From Brachionus manjavacas (lineage: Eukaryota; Rotifera; Eurotatoria; Ploima; Brachionidae), in assembly GCA_019054805.1 (NCBI GenBank), contig JAHQIY010000006.1:558001-622000 (forward strand): a stretch of DNA of 64,000 nt. The letters are read 5' to 3'. Under the pieces are notes generated by a model. It made no database searches, was not told the DNA's origin, and worked only from the letters and a program-made list of their open reading frames with translations. The translations under genes were made by a program, and so were the position numbers. Shown here in pieces: positions 44,401-55,009 of this stretch (its first letter is position 1; the number at the start of each line of letters is the position of its first letter).

Positions 44401-45468
44401 TTCATTTAAATTAAAATTCTTTTAGTAAATAAAACTATTAACCAAATTTAAGTTATTTGAATTTTTTCAATCATCTAATTAACTTAATATTTTATCACTC
44501 AAACTGAGTTTCAGCATTTAAAAATTACATAAATCAAAAATATTACTTAGAAAAAAACTTTAAGAAATTTAATGATAAAAAGATAAACCAAGATTACCTT
44601 GATTTTTAAGATCATAAAATTGACTTAAATCACTTTGCTTGATTTTATTTTTAAAATAAAAGAGCAGGTAAATTAAATGGTAAAAAAATAATTACTTTGC
44701 TACCACCACTCCGCTGATTCCAGGCGAGGTGGTCAAAAAATAGTGCGGCATGCTGACATTCACTTCATACTTCCATTGATAAAATTCAAACATTTCGAAT
44801 TTCTTAGTTGCTTCGTATCCCATTACCGAGCATTTGACAGTGTGAGTACCCGGCGGTGGAGCATCATTGAAAATGTAAGACAAACTGACCACTCCGGCAT
44901 TTGTCTGCACATTTTCCCATCTTTTAATGATAATGCCGCTGGGCGCTATTATAAAAACATCCATGGTTCCCAAATAGGCACTCAGGTCAGGGTACATGGG
45001 AATACATCGAAAGCGAAGAATAGACTCATGTCTGTAATCAGGCCTTTCTAGTTGAACAATAATAGAGACAGCTTTTTGTTCGAAGATGATGCTCTTTTGG
45101 TCTGAAAAAGTGGTCTCACCAGTTGGCAACTTGCCCTGGACCCGAAGATAATAATTCGCTCTGCGAATGTTATTCGGCATTGTCATGGCTATTGTATTTG
45201 GCACATTTGGCAAAAATTCCTGAATACCTGACACAATTTCTTGCTCGTCTGTGAAAATCAAGGCTTTGACCATCAAATTTTTCCAATGTTTGTTCATAAT
45301 GGTGCAGCTAATGCGTATTTTTTCAGCAGGACGAACAACCCTAGGTGCTACAATGATGTAAGATGGTTCACGAATTGAATACTCAGGCACAGAGTACAAT
45401 GAACTTTGACAGCTTACATGACCTATGTGATACAGTGTTAGGAGTATGGCAATTTGTTTTGCAAGCAT
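34317..45468 (-). CDS. Alpha-2-macroglobulin/TEP-family protein with LDLa domain, thioester lost (Mcr-like)
   Basis: The exons are 44696-45468, 38524-40922 and 34317-35881. The junctions are GT-AG and in phase, giving 1578 aa. Residues 1-21 form a signal peptide (hydrophobic, ending VSCQ). Macroglobulin domains follow. An LDL-receptor class A module lies at about residues 680-720 (six Cys, ending DCSDETAC). The place where TEPs carry the GCGEQ thioester (about residue 995) reads FGPIEAGIFSFG, so the reactive thioester is missing. The alpha-helical thioester-domain repeats (exon 3) and a receptor-binding domain come next. The C-terminus is a Cys-rich stretch and a hydrophobic tail (last 25 residues), either a GPI signal or membrane anchor. 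The LDLa insertion and lost thioester match insect Mcr, a septate-junction and phagocytosis-related member, but orthology is inferred only. Exon 2 is strikingly G/C-rich at third positions. The introns (2.6 and 3.8 kb) are full of transposons. Confidence 0.9.
36053..36471 (+). pseudogene. MULE transposase C-terminus with SWIM zinc finger (in intron)
   Basis: The open frame contains CTCPYWHKNYICKHIIGI (SWIM, CxC...CxH) followed by GTGRPSKMKKSL, the standard tail of MULE transposases. The N-terminal and catalytic parts are absent. It lies in the 2.6-kb intron of the macroglobulin gene on the opposite strand. Confidence 0.65.
36472..36637. repeat. AT-rich tract with ATATTTGA/ATATGACA words
   Basis: Words of the type TATATTTGA and ATATGACA recur about eight times just after the MULE C-terminus, possibly its subterminal repeats. 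Confidence 0.3.
36638..37789. mobile_element. Possible MULE-like element with CGGGTTATG ends
   Basis: CGGGTTATG at 36638-36646 and CATAACCCG at 37781-37789 form a short terminal inverted repeat. Inside, broken plus-strand coding (37081-37460) starts MDPQQPTEKYAFDYD and later has ECQWAKQNYHLSDYC, faintly FLYWCH-like. GTGATCAA-type words cluster at 37700-37780. No clear target duplication was found. Confidence 0.35.
37790..37960 (+). pseudogene. LINE-B C-terminus and 3' end (in intron)
   Basis: The frame reads LPNKIVTAKSLNSFKEQLDE and stops. It is followed by GCAGCAGTTTATACTACTAC, a LINE-B-type ending. Confidence 0.6.
38150..38490 (+). pseudogene. LINE-B C-terminus with ATT microsatellite tail (in intron)
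   Basis: The frame reads FMTNRVVNAWNELPIEVVNA then SKNEFKNKLDNFLKQK and stop, the classic CR1/L2 C-terminus. The 3' region ends in an (ATT)n tract of about 100 bp (38386-38486) that abuts the 3' splice region of the macroglobulin exon. Confidence 0.7.
40962..41175. repeat. Degenerate tandem repeat in the large intron
   Basis: A unit of about 38-57 bp starting ACCACA and ending AAATATATTTTC is repeated about five times (starts near 40962, 41003, 41041, 41083 and 41139). Confidence 0.55.
41217..41832. mobile_element. MITE-like element with a small coding trace
   Basis: The left end (AGGTGACCATTACCCCTCA...) and right end (complement of GGCGACCAGTACCCCTCA) form an inverted repeat of about 34 bp. 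On the minus strand a frame of about 75 codons (41349-41580) reads VNEFKKFLQFQEAI... and ...CPEWDNYFARKVL before a stop. It is protein-like but unrecognised. Confidence 0.5.
41833..42848. other. AT-rich intron sequence
   Basis: Nothing is supported. Confidence 0.4.
42858..44102. mobile_element. MULE-like TAGCTA element, copy 2, with nested insertion
   Basis: The ends match the copy at 7166 (GGCTC...CAAAATAGC; GCTATTTTGAGCTACTCCC). The flanks CGTTACAAT (42849-42857) and CGTTAAAAT (44103-44111) are a 9-bp duplication with one change. At about 43000-43080 a plus-strand frame reads ISLSQKGHPRLHFNGYYYRQ, resembling the start of a FLYWCH zinc finger, which supports MULE origin. A second element sits inside (43281-44054). 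Confidence 0.65.
43281..44054. mobile_element. Nested MITE, GGTCACATAA family
   Basis: Arms at about 43281-43385 and 43940-44054 are inverted copies containing TGATCACTCATGTCAGTTTGG. The interior is non-coding. It is inserted near the right end of the TAGCTA copy 2 element. Confidence 0.65.
44112..44695. other. Remainder of the large macroglobulin intron
   Basis: AT-rich, no feature recognised. Confidence 0.4.
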
Positions 45469-45760
45469 TTGATATTGTTTTAGATTAAATGTGCTTTACC
45501 GATCTGATTTTGATAGGTATTAGTACTGGTTTGAAAAAAAAAGTTTAAGTTCATTTATTTAGGTCAGTTATCTTTGTGAAAGGTAATCAAAAGGTAAATG
45601 ACATAAATTTATTTACCTGAATGTCAAATTATGACCCGTGAATTTTCATGTGCATTTTGTGCATATTTCACTAAATAAACGGGGAACAATTTTTTTGACT
45701 GATTAATTGAATTAATTAATTTTTTTGTTAATTTTAGCATCTTGAAGCTGATGATCAATT

Positions 45761-46223
45761 AGACTTGTGCGTAAGTCACTAAGTCAAAGTCAAGTCACAG
45801 ACTTTGCTTAAGAATTTTTTTTAAGTCTTAGAATCAACATGAAAGTTGAGCTTTGATTTTAAAATTTTTAATTTTATTTATAAAAAAATTAAAAGATAAA
45901 ATATTTTGAGCACGTCTTTTTCGAGATCAGGATACATCAATAAGCCGAATAGATCACGACTAACAGTTAGCAATCTTGAGGCAACAACATTATTATGCAA
46001 TAAACTTGAATTGCTAGATATTTAGTTATTTTATTTTATTATTATTTTTGGACAAAAAACAAGACGAAGAAAATAAACTGATTACTAAACAAATTTTATT
46101 TTTTAATTTAAACTTATTATATTAAAGAAAGCATTTTAAATAAATTAAAGTCATCTATCAAGTCAAGTCAAATCTATGACTTCACCAAAAAATGACTTAA
46201 ATTTTTGACAAACGCACAAGTCT
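45761..46223. mobile_element. MITE-like element, AGACTTGTGCGT ends
   Basis: AGACTTGTGCGT at the left is mirrored by ACGCACAAGTCT at the right. Words AAGTCA/TGACTT repeat toward both ends. Related unpaired ends occur near 56045-56110 and 59165-59290. Confidence 0.5.
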
Positions 46224-47719
46224 GTGATCTTTTCAAAGAGCGTATCTTAAGATATTAAAATTAGGGGTTTGAATATGAATTAATCTATCAATTAATCTAA
46301 ATGTAATACACTTTTCATGTTACGTAGATTTAAAAAACCAAAAACGTGCTTCCTACACATTTTAAAATGCTTTTTTTAATTTAAATTTAGAAACTGATTT
46401 TTTGTTAAGTTTATTTTGGAATTTTTTTTTTTTTAAAAGTATTTGTATCTAGCATTCAAAATTAAATTTCAATAAAAGTGATAAAATGACATACCAATCC
46501 TTTTAAAACAAAGCATTTCAAAATTAACTTTACAAAAAATTTAAATTTTAAAATCGATTTTATCAATGGATTCAGAAATTTTTTTTATCAATTCATTTTA
46601 TTAATCTACAAAACATGCAAACCATTTACATTTAAATTATTTAAATTTATTAAAAGCTTAATTAACTAAAGATACGCTCTTGCAGATTCTTTTTTCAAAA
46701 GTTCAAGTCAAAGACTTTTATTTTAGTGATTTTGACTTTAACAAGGTTCTTTTTACCTTGACCGGCAAAAAATTATGTGACCAGAGTTTTAAAAATAAAT
46801 CAAAGTCCGTACATGAACTTTAATTCTGATTACTCTGATTTTTAATTTTTAAAATATTTTTTTTATAAAAAATAAACATTAGAAAATAAACTATTAAAAA
46901 CAAAAATTATTTTTTGGTGATGTGAATTTCAAATAAAAATTGATCAAAATTTCTTCCTTTTATAATGTAGTAAAACTATGGATAAAATTGGGTGAGTATT
47001 AAAAACAAGTAAATAAAGTGAAATATACATCTCATAAAGCTAAATCTGCCCAAAAATTTTTTTAAATTATAATCAACACAAATAAATTCTTTTATTCTTA
47101 CTAAATGTGGGCTTAACTTTTTTAATTGACATGCATTTGAATTTTTGTGACCTTGATTCTTTTTGATTAAAAAAATTAATTCTAAATGATGAAAATAAAG
47201 GTAAAAAAATAACTTGAAAGTTTTTTATTTTATAAGTAAGGCCTATGACATTCCCTGTGATCTTTGCAAAAAAATGTAGATGCTTTTTGATAATTTAATT
47301 ATATACCATCTTGTAGATAATTTTAATATTAATGTATACTATATAAAAAGATGATGCTATATAAATTTTTATTTTTTCTATTAATATTTGCTTTCCATCA
47401 ATCATGGCCATTTTCATTCGAATTTGACAAAAAAATTTCTTTTTTTACTATTTTTCTCTTTAATCTTAATCTTAATTTTAAATCATTTAAAATTAAAAGT
47501 TTAAAAAGTTTTAATTTTCAAAAATATTTTTTTGAAAATTGGGCGGTCTAAGAAACCGTCCCAATTTTGGCGGGCGGGCATTTGCCCGTTTAGTAACCCG
47601 TTTTTTAAAAATATTTAAATATTTATTTTTAATTTATTATTAAAGAAAAGTATTTTTATTAAATTACATTTATTAATTTTTTTTTGCAAAATTAAGTTTC
47701 TGTGGGTTCCGGAAAAAAG
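46224..47719. other. AT-rich spacer
   Basis: A GC-richer patch at 47540-47600 (GGGCGGTCT...CCGTCCC, GGGCGGGC) forms small hairpins. No coding is supported; the frame at 47351-47551 is a Phe/Leu-rich artefact. Confidence 0.4.
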
Positions 47720-48535
47720 GAGGAAATTTTTAGATAGCAATTACACAATGGAGTTGGATACTCGATTGTATCTTGATTCGAAACCTTCTCTAAATTCTTC
47801 CACCAGTCTTACGACCAGTGGGACAGAACGACTCAATCCTGCCTTGACATATCTCTCACTCAACTCAAAAAGTCGATTCGAGACTGTTAGTTGTTTAAGT
47901 TTATTGAAGGCTTTTTGGTGCAAAATATTGGAGGGGGTATCATAGTTCAGATTTAAGATGGATCTGACTGCTGAATTTTGAATCACTTGAATTTTTTTTA
48001 TGTTAGTTTCCTAGAATGAATTTAAGCAGGGAAAAGAATAGTCTATTATTGATCCTTTTAATGATTTGTAAAGATTACCCAAAGTTTTGGATTTTAAGCC
48101 CCATTTCCTATTTGAGAGATATTTTATTATAATAAGTCTAGAATTACAACGTTCTTATAACTCATCCACCATAGGACCAAATGTTAGTTTTGAGTCCAAG
48201 GTAATACCTAAAAATTTAACTTTTGTTTCACAATTTAGATTATCACCGTTAATCTTAAGGTCGGGTTTATTTTTTGGTATGTCATTAAAAAAAATGCTAA
48301 AGAGGAGTGGACTAATTACTGAACCTTGTGGGACCCCTTCCTTAATTCGGTATGGATCACTTAGGTGTCCGTTTGCATTTACTCTAAAAGATCTTGAATC
48401 GAGAAATGAACCAATCCATTAAATAAGGTAATTTGGCAGATTTACTTTCATTAACTTATAAATAAATCCACCATGCAAAATCCTGTCAAAAGCTTTAGAA
48501 ATGTCGAAATATAGACAACATACCTTTTTCTTTCT
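47720..48535 (-). pseudogene. LINE-A copy with the active-site region deleted
   Basis: On the minus strand: DISKAFDRILHGGFIYKLM, VPQGSVISPLLFSIFFNDIPK, then directly NKPDLKINGDNLNCETKVKF, LGITLDSKLTFGP, and the C-terminal tail SNRLFELSERYVKAGL. The FADD-bearing segment present in the copy at 50.4 kb is missing between NDIPK and NKPDL. There are several stops. Confidence 0.75.
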
Positions 48536-48574
48536 TTTATTTATTATTTAATTATTATTTTATCATTTATTTTT

Positions 48575-49170
48575 ATTTTATTTATTTATTTGTTAACTGT
48601 ACCGAGCTAAAGCTCCTTAAGAATAAAAATAAAAAATTAAGTTAAGTAAAATTAAAAATCAAAAAAGTTTAGTAAAATAAAATCAAAAAATAAAAATAAA
48701 AATATGAATAAAGTTTGTATGAGTTAATAACCTGGAATAAAAAATAGATATATGATAATGAGAGTTTTAGGTCATTCAGGTTTACATAGTTTAGGTTTCA
48801 GGAAAAAAAGAGGAAATTGTAAGGTAGCAATTACACAGTGTAGTCGGGTTTTCGATATTTCTTGATTCGAAACCCGCTTTGTATTCATCCACCAGTCTGA
48901 CTACCAATGGAATGGAATTACTCAGTCCTGTCCCAACATATTTCTCACTCAACTCAACAAGACGATTCGAGAATGTTAGTAATTTTAGTTTATTAAAAGC
49001 CTCATGATGCAACATGTTGGATGGGGTATCATATTTTAACTTAAGGATAGATCTGACTACTGTATTCTGAATTGCTTGTAGTTTTTTGATTTCTGAAAAT
49101 GAATTCAAGCAAGGAAACGAATAGTCTAGAATTGAACCAACTAAAGATTTATAAAGATTTCCCAACGTCT
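48575..49170 (-). mobile_element. 5'-truncated LINE-A inserted into another LINE-A
   Basis: The minus-strand frame 48791-49165 holds the C-terminal tail (GNLYKSLVGSILDYSFPCLN ... LCNCYLTISSFFPET), then the 3' end AGCTTTAGCTCGGTACAG and an AAATA tail that abuts the copy at 47720-48535 in the same orientation. Confidence 0.75.
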
Positions 49171-50029
49171 GTCAGTATCGAACACAATAAATTTAGAAAA
49201 ATTACCACAAACTTTAAGTATCAACAAAAATTATATGTTTTTATCTCTTTATTTTTTTCCGAACAAATTATAAATAAAATAATTAAATCAATGAAAGCCT
49301 TACAAATCTATTAAATTTACAACTTTTATCATTTAAATTGCAACTAAAATCTTAAAAAATCAAAATTTTTTTTTTATTGACAACAAATTAAGCATTCATC
49401 CAAATAGTAAATGACTTGAAGTTTTTATTGGTAAAAGTGAACATTTTTATGCAATCCGTCAATCAGACCAAATCAAGTGAAAGCTTATTACTTAATCCTT
49501 GAGACGAAACTCTTAATGATGCGGAATCATTTCCATATGAAAAAGTCTTGCAAAAGTCTAACAAAAAGATAAGAACCAAGAAATAAAGAATTTAAAATAC
49601 CTGAATTTATTGATAATTTTTAAGGAAATGGAAGGGAATTTTTGAGAGTCAAAGAGCACACAAGATGGGATTAGTCGATGTTATTGTCGATTCATGAGTC
49701 AGCTTTGGTTTTAGAATTGATCAATGATTATCGATGCAAATTCAAAGAATCAGATGAGACTCATTCGAATCATCCCAAACAAATGGTTGTACTAAGAAAA
49801 AAAAATACATTTTTCTCGTAGATTTTTTTAAAGTTTTCTTTTACTAAAAAAAGGTTTTTTTATTGATTAAATGGAAAAAATTAAATATTTTTGGTATTTT
49901 TATTTATTATGTTTTTACTTATTAAAAAAATTGACACAATATTAACATTATTATTGCATTATTTTTTTTTGGCGATTGTTATTAATTCTGTGGAATTTTT
50001 ACTAAAAAAATTGTGCACAAATATTAAAA
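49171..50029. other. Spacer with a decayed, unrecognised coding trace
   Basis: A broken plus-strand frame near 49590-49800 (IPEFIDNF, SALVLELINDY) looks protein-like but is not identifiable. The rest is AT-rich. Confidence 0.3.
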
Positions 50030-51726
50030 GTCTTTCCCAACGTTTTTTGATTAAAACCCCATTTTTTATTTGACAGAATCTTAATTAGATTTAGCCTTGT
50101 ATTGCAACGTTCTTTTATTTCGTCAACCAGTGTATTAAAATTTAATTTAGAATCAAATTTAATACCTGGAAACTTAATTTCTTTTTAGCTTTTTATTCTA
50201 TTTCCATTAATTTTTAAGTTAAGATTATCACTTTCTTTCTTGTACTTAGAGAATACTACTGAACACGACTCTTCAGCTGACATCTTCATTTTCCACTTAA
50301 TTAGCCATTGTTCTAGCTCGTTGGTGTATTTATTTATCTTATTTTCAAGATTCCCCTTTTTGTTGTAATTAAAAAAAGTAACTAGATCATCTGCAAAAAG
50401 AAGAGAGTATTCATTATTTGTTTTGTTTCTTTTAGGGATATCATTAATAAAAATGCTAGATAAAAGAGGACTAATAACTGAGCCTTGAGGAACACCTGCA
50501 GTTATTTGATATTCGTCGCTCAAGTAGTCATTCACATTCACCCTAAATGTCCTTGAGTCTAAGAAGGATCTAGTCCAGTTAATTAAGTATTGTGGTGGAT
50601 TTATTTTTATTAATTTATAAATTAAGCCTTCGTGCCAAACCCTATGAAAGGCTTTAGAAATATCAAAGAAAATGAACAAACTCTTTTCTTTCTATTATAT
50701 GACTCTACAATTTTTTGAATCAAAAAGTAAAGATTATCGGAAGTTCTCCGATGTTTCCTAAATCCTGATTGTTCCTGGATAAGTAATAAATTTTTTTCTA
50801 AAAAATTGTAGAGTCTTGTGTAGATTATACGCTCAAGTAACTTTTCTAGGCAACTTGTTATACTGATTGGTCTATAGTTTGAAGGATCTTGTGGAGAAGA
50901 TGCGTTTTTTTTGAATCATAGTTATGTTCGCTGTTTTCCATGATTTAGGAATAATACTATGTCGCAGAGATAAGTTAAAAAGTTTTGAGATTTCTATTAA
51001 GGAATTTCTTGATAAATTTTTTAGCATTAGATTATGTATTTGGTCGGGTCCTGAGGCCGCTTCAGTCTTCGGTCTTTTTAAAGCCAGTATAAGTTCGTTT
51101 GGGCAAATAGGATAATTGAAATTACACTGATTGTAATTTTTGAGGTATTCAAAATTAAAGCTAATTATTTCATTATCTTTTTCAGTTTCTATTAGATCAG
51201 AGTGAGGACTAAATGTTGAAGATAATATATCTCCAAAGCATTTTCCTTTTTCCTTATCAGTTTTTAATTCCTTGTTATTTGAGATCAAATTTGGAATTAA
51301 TTTTGATCCTTTCTGTGTTCTAAATTTGTTTGTTTTTTTCCAAAAAGGCCTGCTTGAAAGTGGATTTTTCAAACCAATTTTGATTCCAGAATTTTCTTAC
51401 TGAGATTTTTAACTCTGAGGTTAAGTGATTAAATCTTTTCTTAAGTAATGGACAACGAGTTCTTTGAAAGTTTCTTATAATTTTTCTACGTTCTTTGATC
51501 AGCATAACTATATCTGGTGGTAGACTTGTTTTGTATATTTTCTCTGATTGATAAGGTTTGCATTTATGTGAAGCAGAAATGATTTTTTTTGTAATTTTGT
51601 TATTCAGCTCATCTATTGAAAGTGTGTTTTCACTAAGGTAATCTCTATCTTCATTTAAGGTGTCTCTAAAAAGTTGCCAGTTTGCTTTCTTATAGTTGAA
51701 TTTCCTAATTGTAGATTTGTTAGATA
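50030..51726 (-). pseudogene. LINE-A, longest copy (linker plus reverse transcriptase)
   Basis: On the minus strand: the pre-RT linker (STIRKFNYKKANWQLFRDTL, then SLPPDIVMLIKERRKI), the RT N-terminal part (ALKRPKTEAASGPDQIHNLM, IPKSWKTANITMIQKK), DISKAFHRVWHEGL, VPQGSVISPLL, the active site LLFADDLVTFF, and a thumb region (NKINKYTNELEQWLIKWKMK). Frames break near 50700-50880, 51330 and 50180. No endonuclease domain is present. Confidence 0.8.
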
Positions 51727-52405
51727 GAAAGTTTCGCCTTACTTTACATTTTGTTAGCTGCGAGCGAATTCGATGCTTAGCTCGCCTAACACCTCCACTT
51801 GGATCATCATTAATCACTGAAGCACTTAACTCTTCATCATAATACCAATTGACTTGATTGAATTTGTTTTGAATTTTATAAATTTGTATCATATGTCCAC
51901 GCTCCATCGCCTTGCTTTTAGAGTTTCTAATCCCAGATTAGCTAGTGTTGACTCATAAATTTCTAATTTGTAGAATTAATTTCGTTGTTCGTCTTTGAAC
52001 TTGTTCTAGTTTAAATATATCCTTTTTAAGTAAGGATTCCAGGCAGACACACGGTATTCTAGATGCGGTCTAACATTTGTTTTGTAAAGTTGCAAGAATG
52101 ATTGGGCATCCCAATACACAAATGTTTTATTGAGCATTCCAAGAATGCTGTTGGCTTTATTAACACAGCTATCAATTTGATTATTCCATTTGAGTTTGTT
52201 GTTCACCATTACACCAAGGTCGCGCTCAGTAGTAGTCCTAACTAATTCAACTCTGATATCATTCACATTTACCATTGATATTCCTTAATTACCAAAATTC
52301 GAGTTGCCAATATACATTACTTTACACTTGGACTCATTGAACTCCATTCTCCAGCGCTTCGATCACTCAAACATCTTGTCAATGTCCTCTTGTAAACGTT
52401 TTTTT
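51727..52405 (-). pseudogene. LINE-B C-terminal half, fused in frame to LINE-A
   Basis: On the minus strand: LQEDIDKMFE, KRWRMEFNESKCKVMYIGN, TTERDLGVMVNNKLKWNNQI, LEQVQRRTTKLI, ERGHMIQIYKI and KVRRNFLSN, the typical CR1/L2 polyprotein end. At about 51727 the frame passes without a stop into LINE-A linker sequence. Confidence 0.7.
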
Positions 52406-52439
52406 TTCAAAATTTAAAATCAGGCTGATCTAGCTTTTT

Positions 52440-53220
52440 AATTAATAAAAATTATATCGTAAAGTTGAATTTTCGACAAGTTGTTAGTAAAAATGTACGA
52501 AACCATCCAGAAGATTTGTACAACTTTTTAAAAAGTAACCAAAATTTGCCAAAAGCTGAAGTTGTAAGGCGATTAACTTGTTATCAGTAACGTTAGGAAG
52601 ACGCCGGAGAGTGCAAAGAACAAGTACGTTAAAAAATTTGAAGAAAAATGAATGGTCTTGTTGGCTATTTCACTACGCGGAATAAGCGAGCCATGTTTTG
52701 TTCCTAGTGGTTTAGAGGTCAATCATCATGTCTACATTGGAGAATATATTAAGAAACGACTTGAACCATTGATTAATTATCAAAATGGCAATTATGTATT
52801 TTTGACCGACTTAGCATCATCTCATTATGCTAACATGGTACAGAATTATATCAAAAATATAAGGTATGTTGCCAGAAAGGTAAATCCAGCAAACGTACCA
52901 AAATCACGATAAATCGAAGATTTGTGAAGAAATTTGAAAGCTAAAGTTTATGAGGGTGATTGGAAGGCCAAAAACCTTAAGCAACTCGAAAACAAAATTC
53001 GCACTTGCCTGAGCAAAATGGGTCCAAAGGTTGCACAAGACCATGCCAAGACTTTTCGCTCTAGGCTCGATATCATGCATCGTCATGGAGTTCAATACCT
53101 TAACTGATATTATTTTTTTAAAATAGGAGGGTTCAGTTATAATTTTAAAAAAAATTGAAGCCTTTGTTAAATAAAATTTTTTATGATAAAATTAATTTTG
53201 TGCCATTTTTTTTTCTACAC
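52440..53220 (+). pseudogene. Mariner-like transposase remnant
   Basis: One plus-strand frame (52652-53107) reads SLRGISEPCFVPSGLEVN, YVFLTDLASSHYA with the second catalytic Asp, NPANVP, then after two internal stops (52910 and 52922) NLKAKVYEGDWKA and LSKMGPKVAQDHAKTF. This is the C-terminal half of a Tc1/mariner-superfamily transposase. The upstream part (52440-52650) is degraded. Confidence 0.7.
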
Positions 53221-53780
53221 CCGTTATATCATCAAGTCAAATCGACTACTGAGTTTTATTCTCTAGCTTAGCTAACTATCGAAGGGGTCTGCGATATCAT
53301 AAAGTTATATCGATCCTGAGATATTGGGCTTCAAGTAAAATATACTTTTGAAAGTGTCTAACTTTGCCAGTTATTTTCTAAAGGAACGGAATAGGACCTT
53401 GTTAACGAATTGCAAGTCAAAATAAAAAGAGAATAAATAAATAAGAGACTTTTTTAAAAACCAAAAAAGCTTAAAAAACTTTTGATTAAATTATTTATAA
53501 ATTGAATCTGCTGTGATCGTGTTTGATTGCTCAACCCTATCTCAAAAAGATAAACAAAATTTAAAAAATACTTACTTAAGACATTTGAACAAAGTTTTAT
53601 TTATTTTTTTTTGTGTTAATCTCAATCTTTGAATATTTAATTTAAAATTAAATCTTTTGTGGTATTTATGTAAAAAATGAAAATCTAATTCAATATTTTA
53701 ATTTCTTAAACTTAATTGTAAATTTAAAAAAGGAAAACAAACAGTACATAACTACCTTCCTTTGTATTCAATTTTATGTT
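53108..53780. other. AT-rich spacer
   Basis: No feature is recognised beyond the end of the mariner-like remnant. Confidence 0.35.
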
Positions 53781-53782
53781 AT

Positions 53783-53845
53783 TTTTTACATCGCCGAATC
53801 TGGCGTAATTTTATGAATAAATAATAATAATAATAATAAATTGAA
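53783..53845 (+). repeat. LINE-like 3' end (hairpin plus AAT tail)
   Basis: CATCGCCGAATCTGGCGTAA followed by (AAT)n matches the terminus at 28375-28425. It lies just past the 3' end of the protease gene in the opposite orientation. Confidence 0.5.
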
Positions 53846-53886
53846 TCAATTTATTAGTTAAATAAATTTTTGCTTCAAAAAAAAAA

Positions 53887-55003
53887 TTATTTTTCATTCA
53901 TATTCTTTTCAATCCAATCAATATAGGCACTGACCCGGGCATAGATTCTAAATTAGCTTTGAAATAATTTTTTTTTTAATTAAAATTAAAAAAAATACCC
54001 CGGTTTTCCAACTCGTGCACATCCTTCTCCATACGAAGTCACTCCACTTAGAATAAATTTATTCTTACTCTCTACTTTGTCTTGTACAAACAGCGGTCCA
54101 CCTGAATCACCCTGACACGAATCCACGCCGCCTGAATATTTCCCAGCGCAAATTTGTTTGTTCCAATCTTTCGGAGTTCCCGATGCAACCGAACTACACT
54201 TTGAACTATCATAAACTGTAATAAGTGCTTCTTGAAGAATGTTCGGAGAACTTGATGCTCCTTCTGAAGTCCTTCCCCATCCAGCAATGTATGCACTGAT
54301 GTCAGTATTCTTGGGGAAAATAGATTCACCCTCTGGAAGGCATGACACTTGAATCTTGTCGCTCAGATCTACTTTGGTCGACAGCTTGATAATAGCTATG
54401 TCGTTAAGCTCTGTTGTAGAATCATAATTTGGATGGATTGTGTAGGATTTGACAGATCTGGCTACACCACTAGACAGATCGGACTTGTCGTGGAGACCAA
54501 GATAAACAGTTACTGTGTATTTTGAGTCGTAGCAATGTGCAGCCGTAATCACAGTGTCCTGATTGACCAAAGTGCCACCACAAAATGAAACATAAATGCT
54601 ACCTCCTTGGCGGTATCTAGATTCTATATAAACAATTGATGGCCAATTTTTGTACCTTGCATTCTGTCCACCGACTATTTTATTAGAAGAGTAGGTCACA
54701 CCGCATTCAATGCATTTTCCATCTAGTTCTCCATAGCGGCATTTTTTTGTCACTTTAAAAAAAAGAAAAATTTAATTTTTTGGTTGTAAATTCAAAACTA
54801 CGTAAAACAGCTAAGACCACAGCTACAATTATAATTATAATGATTATAAGTACGGCTACGGTTATGAGACAACAAATGGCCAATTTTTGTTTTGTACTAG
54901 ACTTTTTAGCTACATTTTTCGGCTGAGTAACCTCTGGGGAAGAATTAATTGTTACCGAAGTCTGTGGGTGAACAGTATTTTTGACTTCAATCAGTGTAGA
55001 CAT
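53887..55003 (-). CDS. Type II transmembrane trypsin-like serine protease, three exons
   Basis: The exons are 54802-55003, 53999-54752 and 53887-53947, with 49-51 bp GT-AG introns and matching phases, giving 338 aa. An N-terminal cytoplasmic segment of about 40 residues precedes a membrane helix (residues about 41-67, ICCLITVAVLIIII...). A short stem with CRYGELDGKCIECG probably supplies the disulphide that keeps the catalytic chain attached. The activation site is K|IVGGQNA. The triad is complete: His in TAAHC, Asp in NDIAIIKL, Ser in GDSGGP. The Asp six residues before the active Ser (DSCQGDSGGP) predicts cleavage after Lys/Arg. The C-terminus GKPGIYARVSAYIDWIEKN is complete only when the last small exon is included. 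This is a secreted-face, cell-surface protease; the substrate is unknown. Confidence 0.92.
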
Positions 55004-55009
55004 TAGGTT

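Noticed and set aside
49891-50073. 60-codon hydrophobic plus-strand frame
   Set aside because: Low-complexity Leu/Ile/Phe product running into antisense LINE-A sequence.
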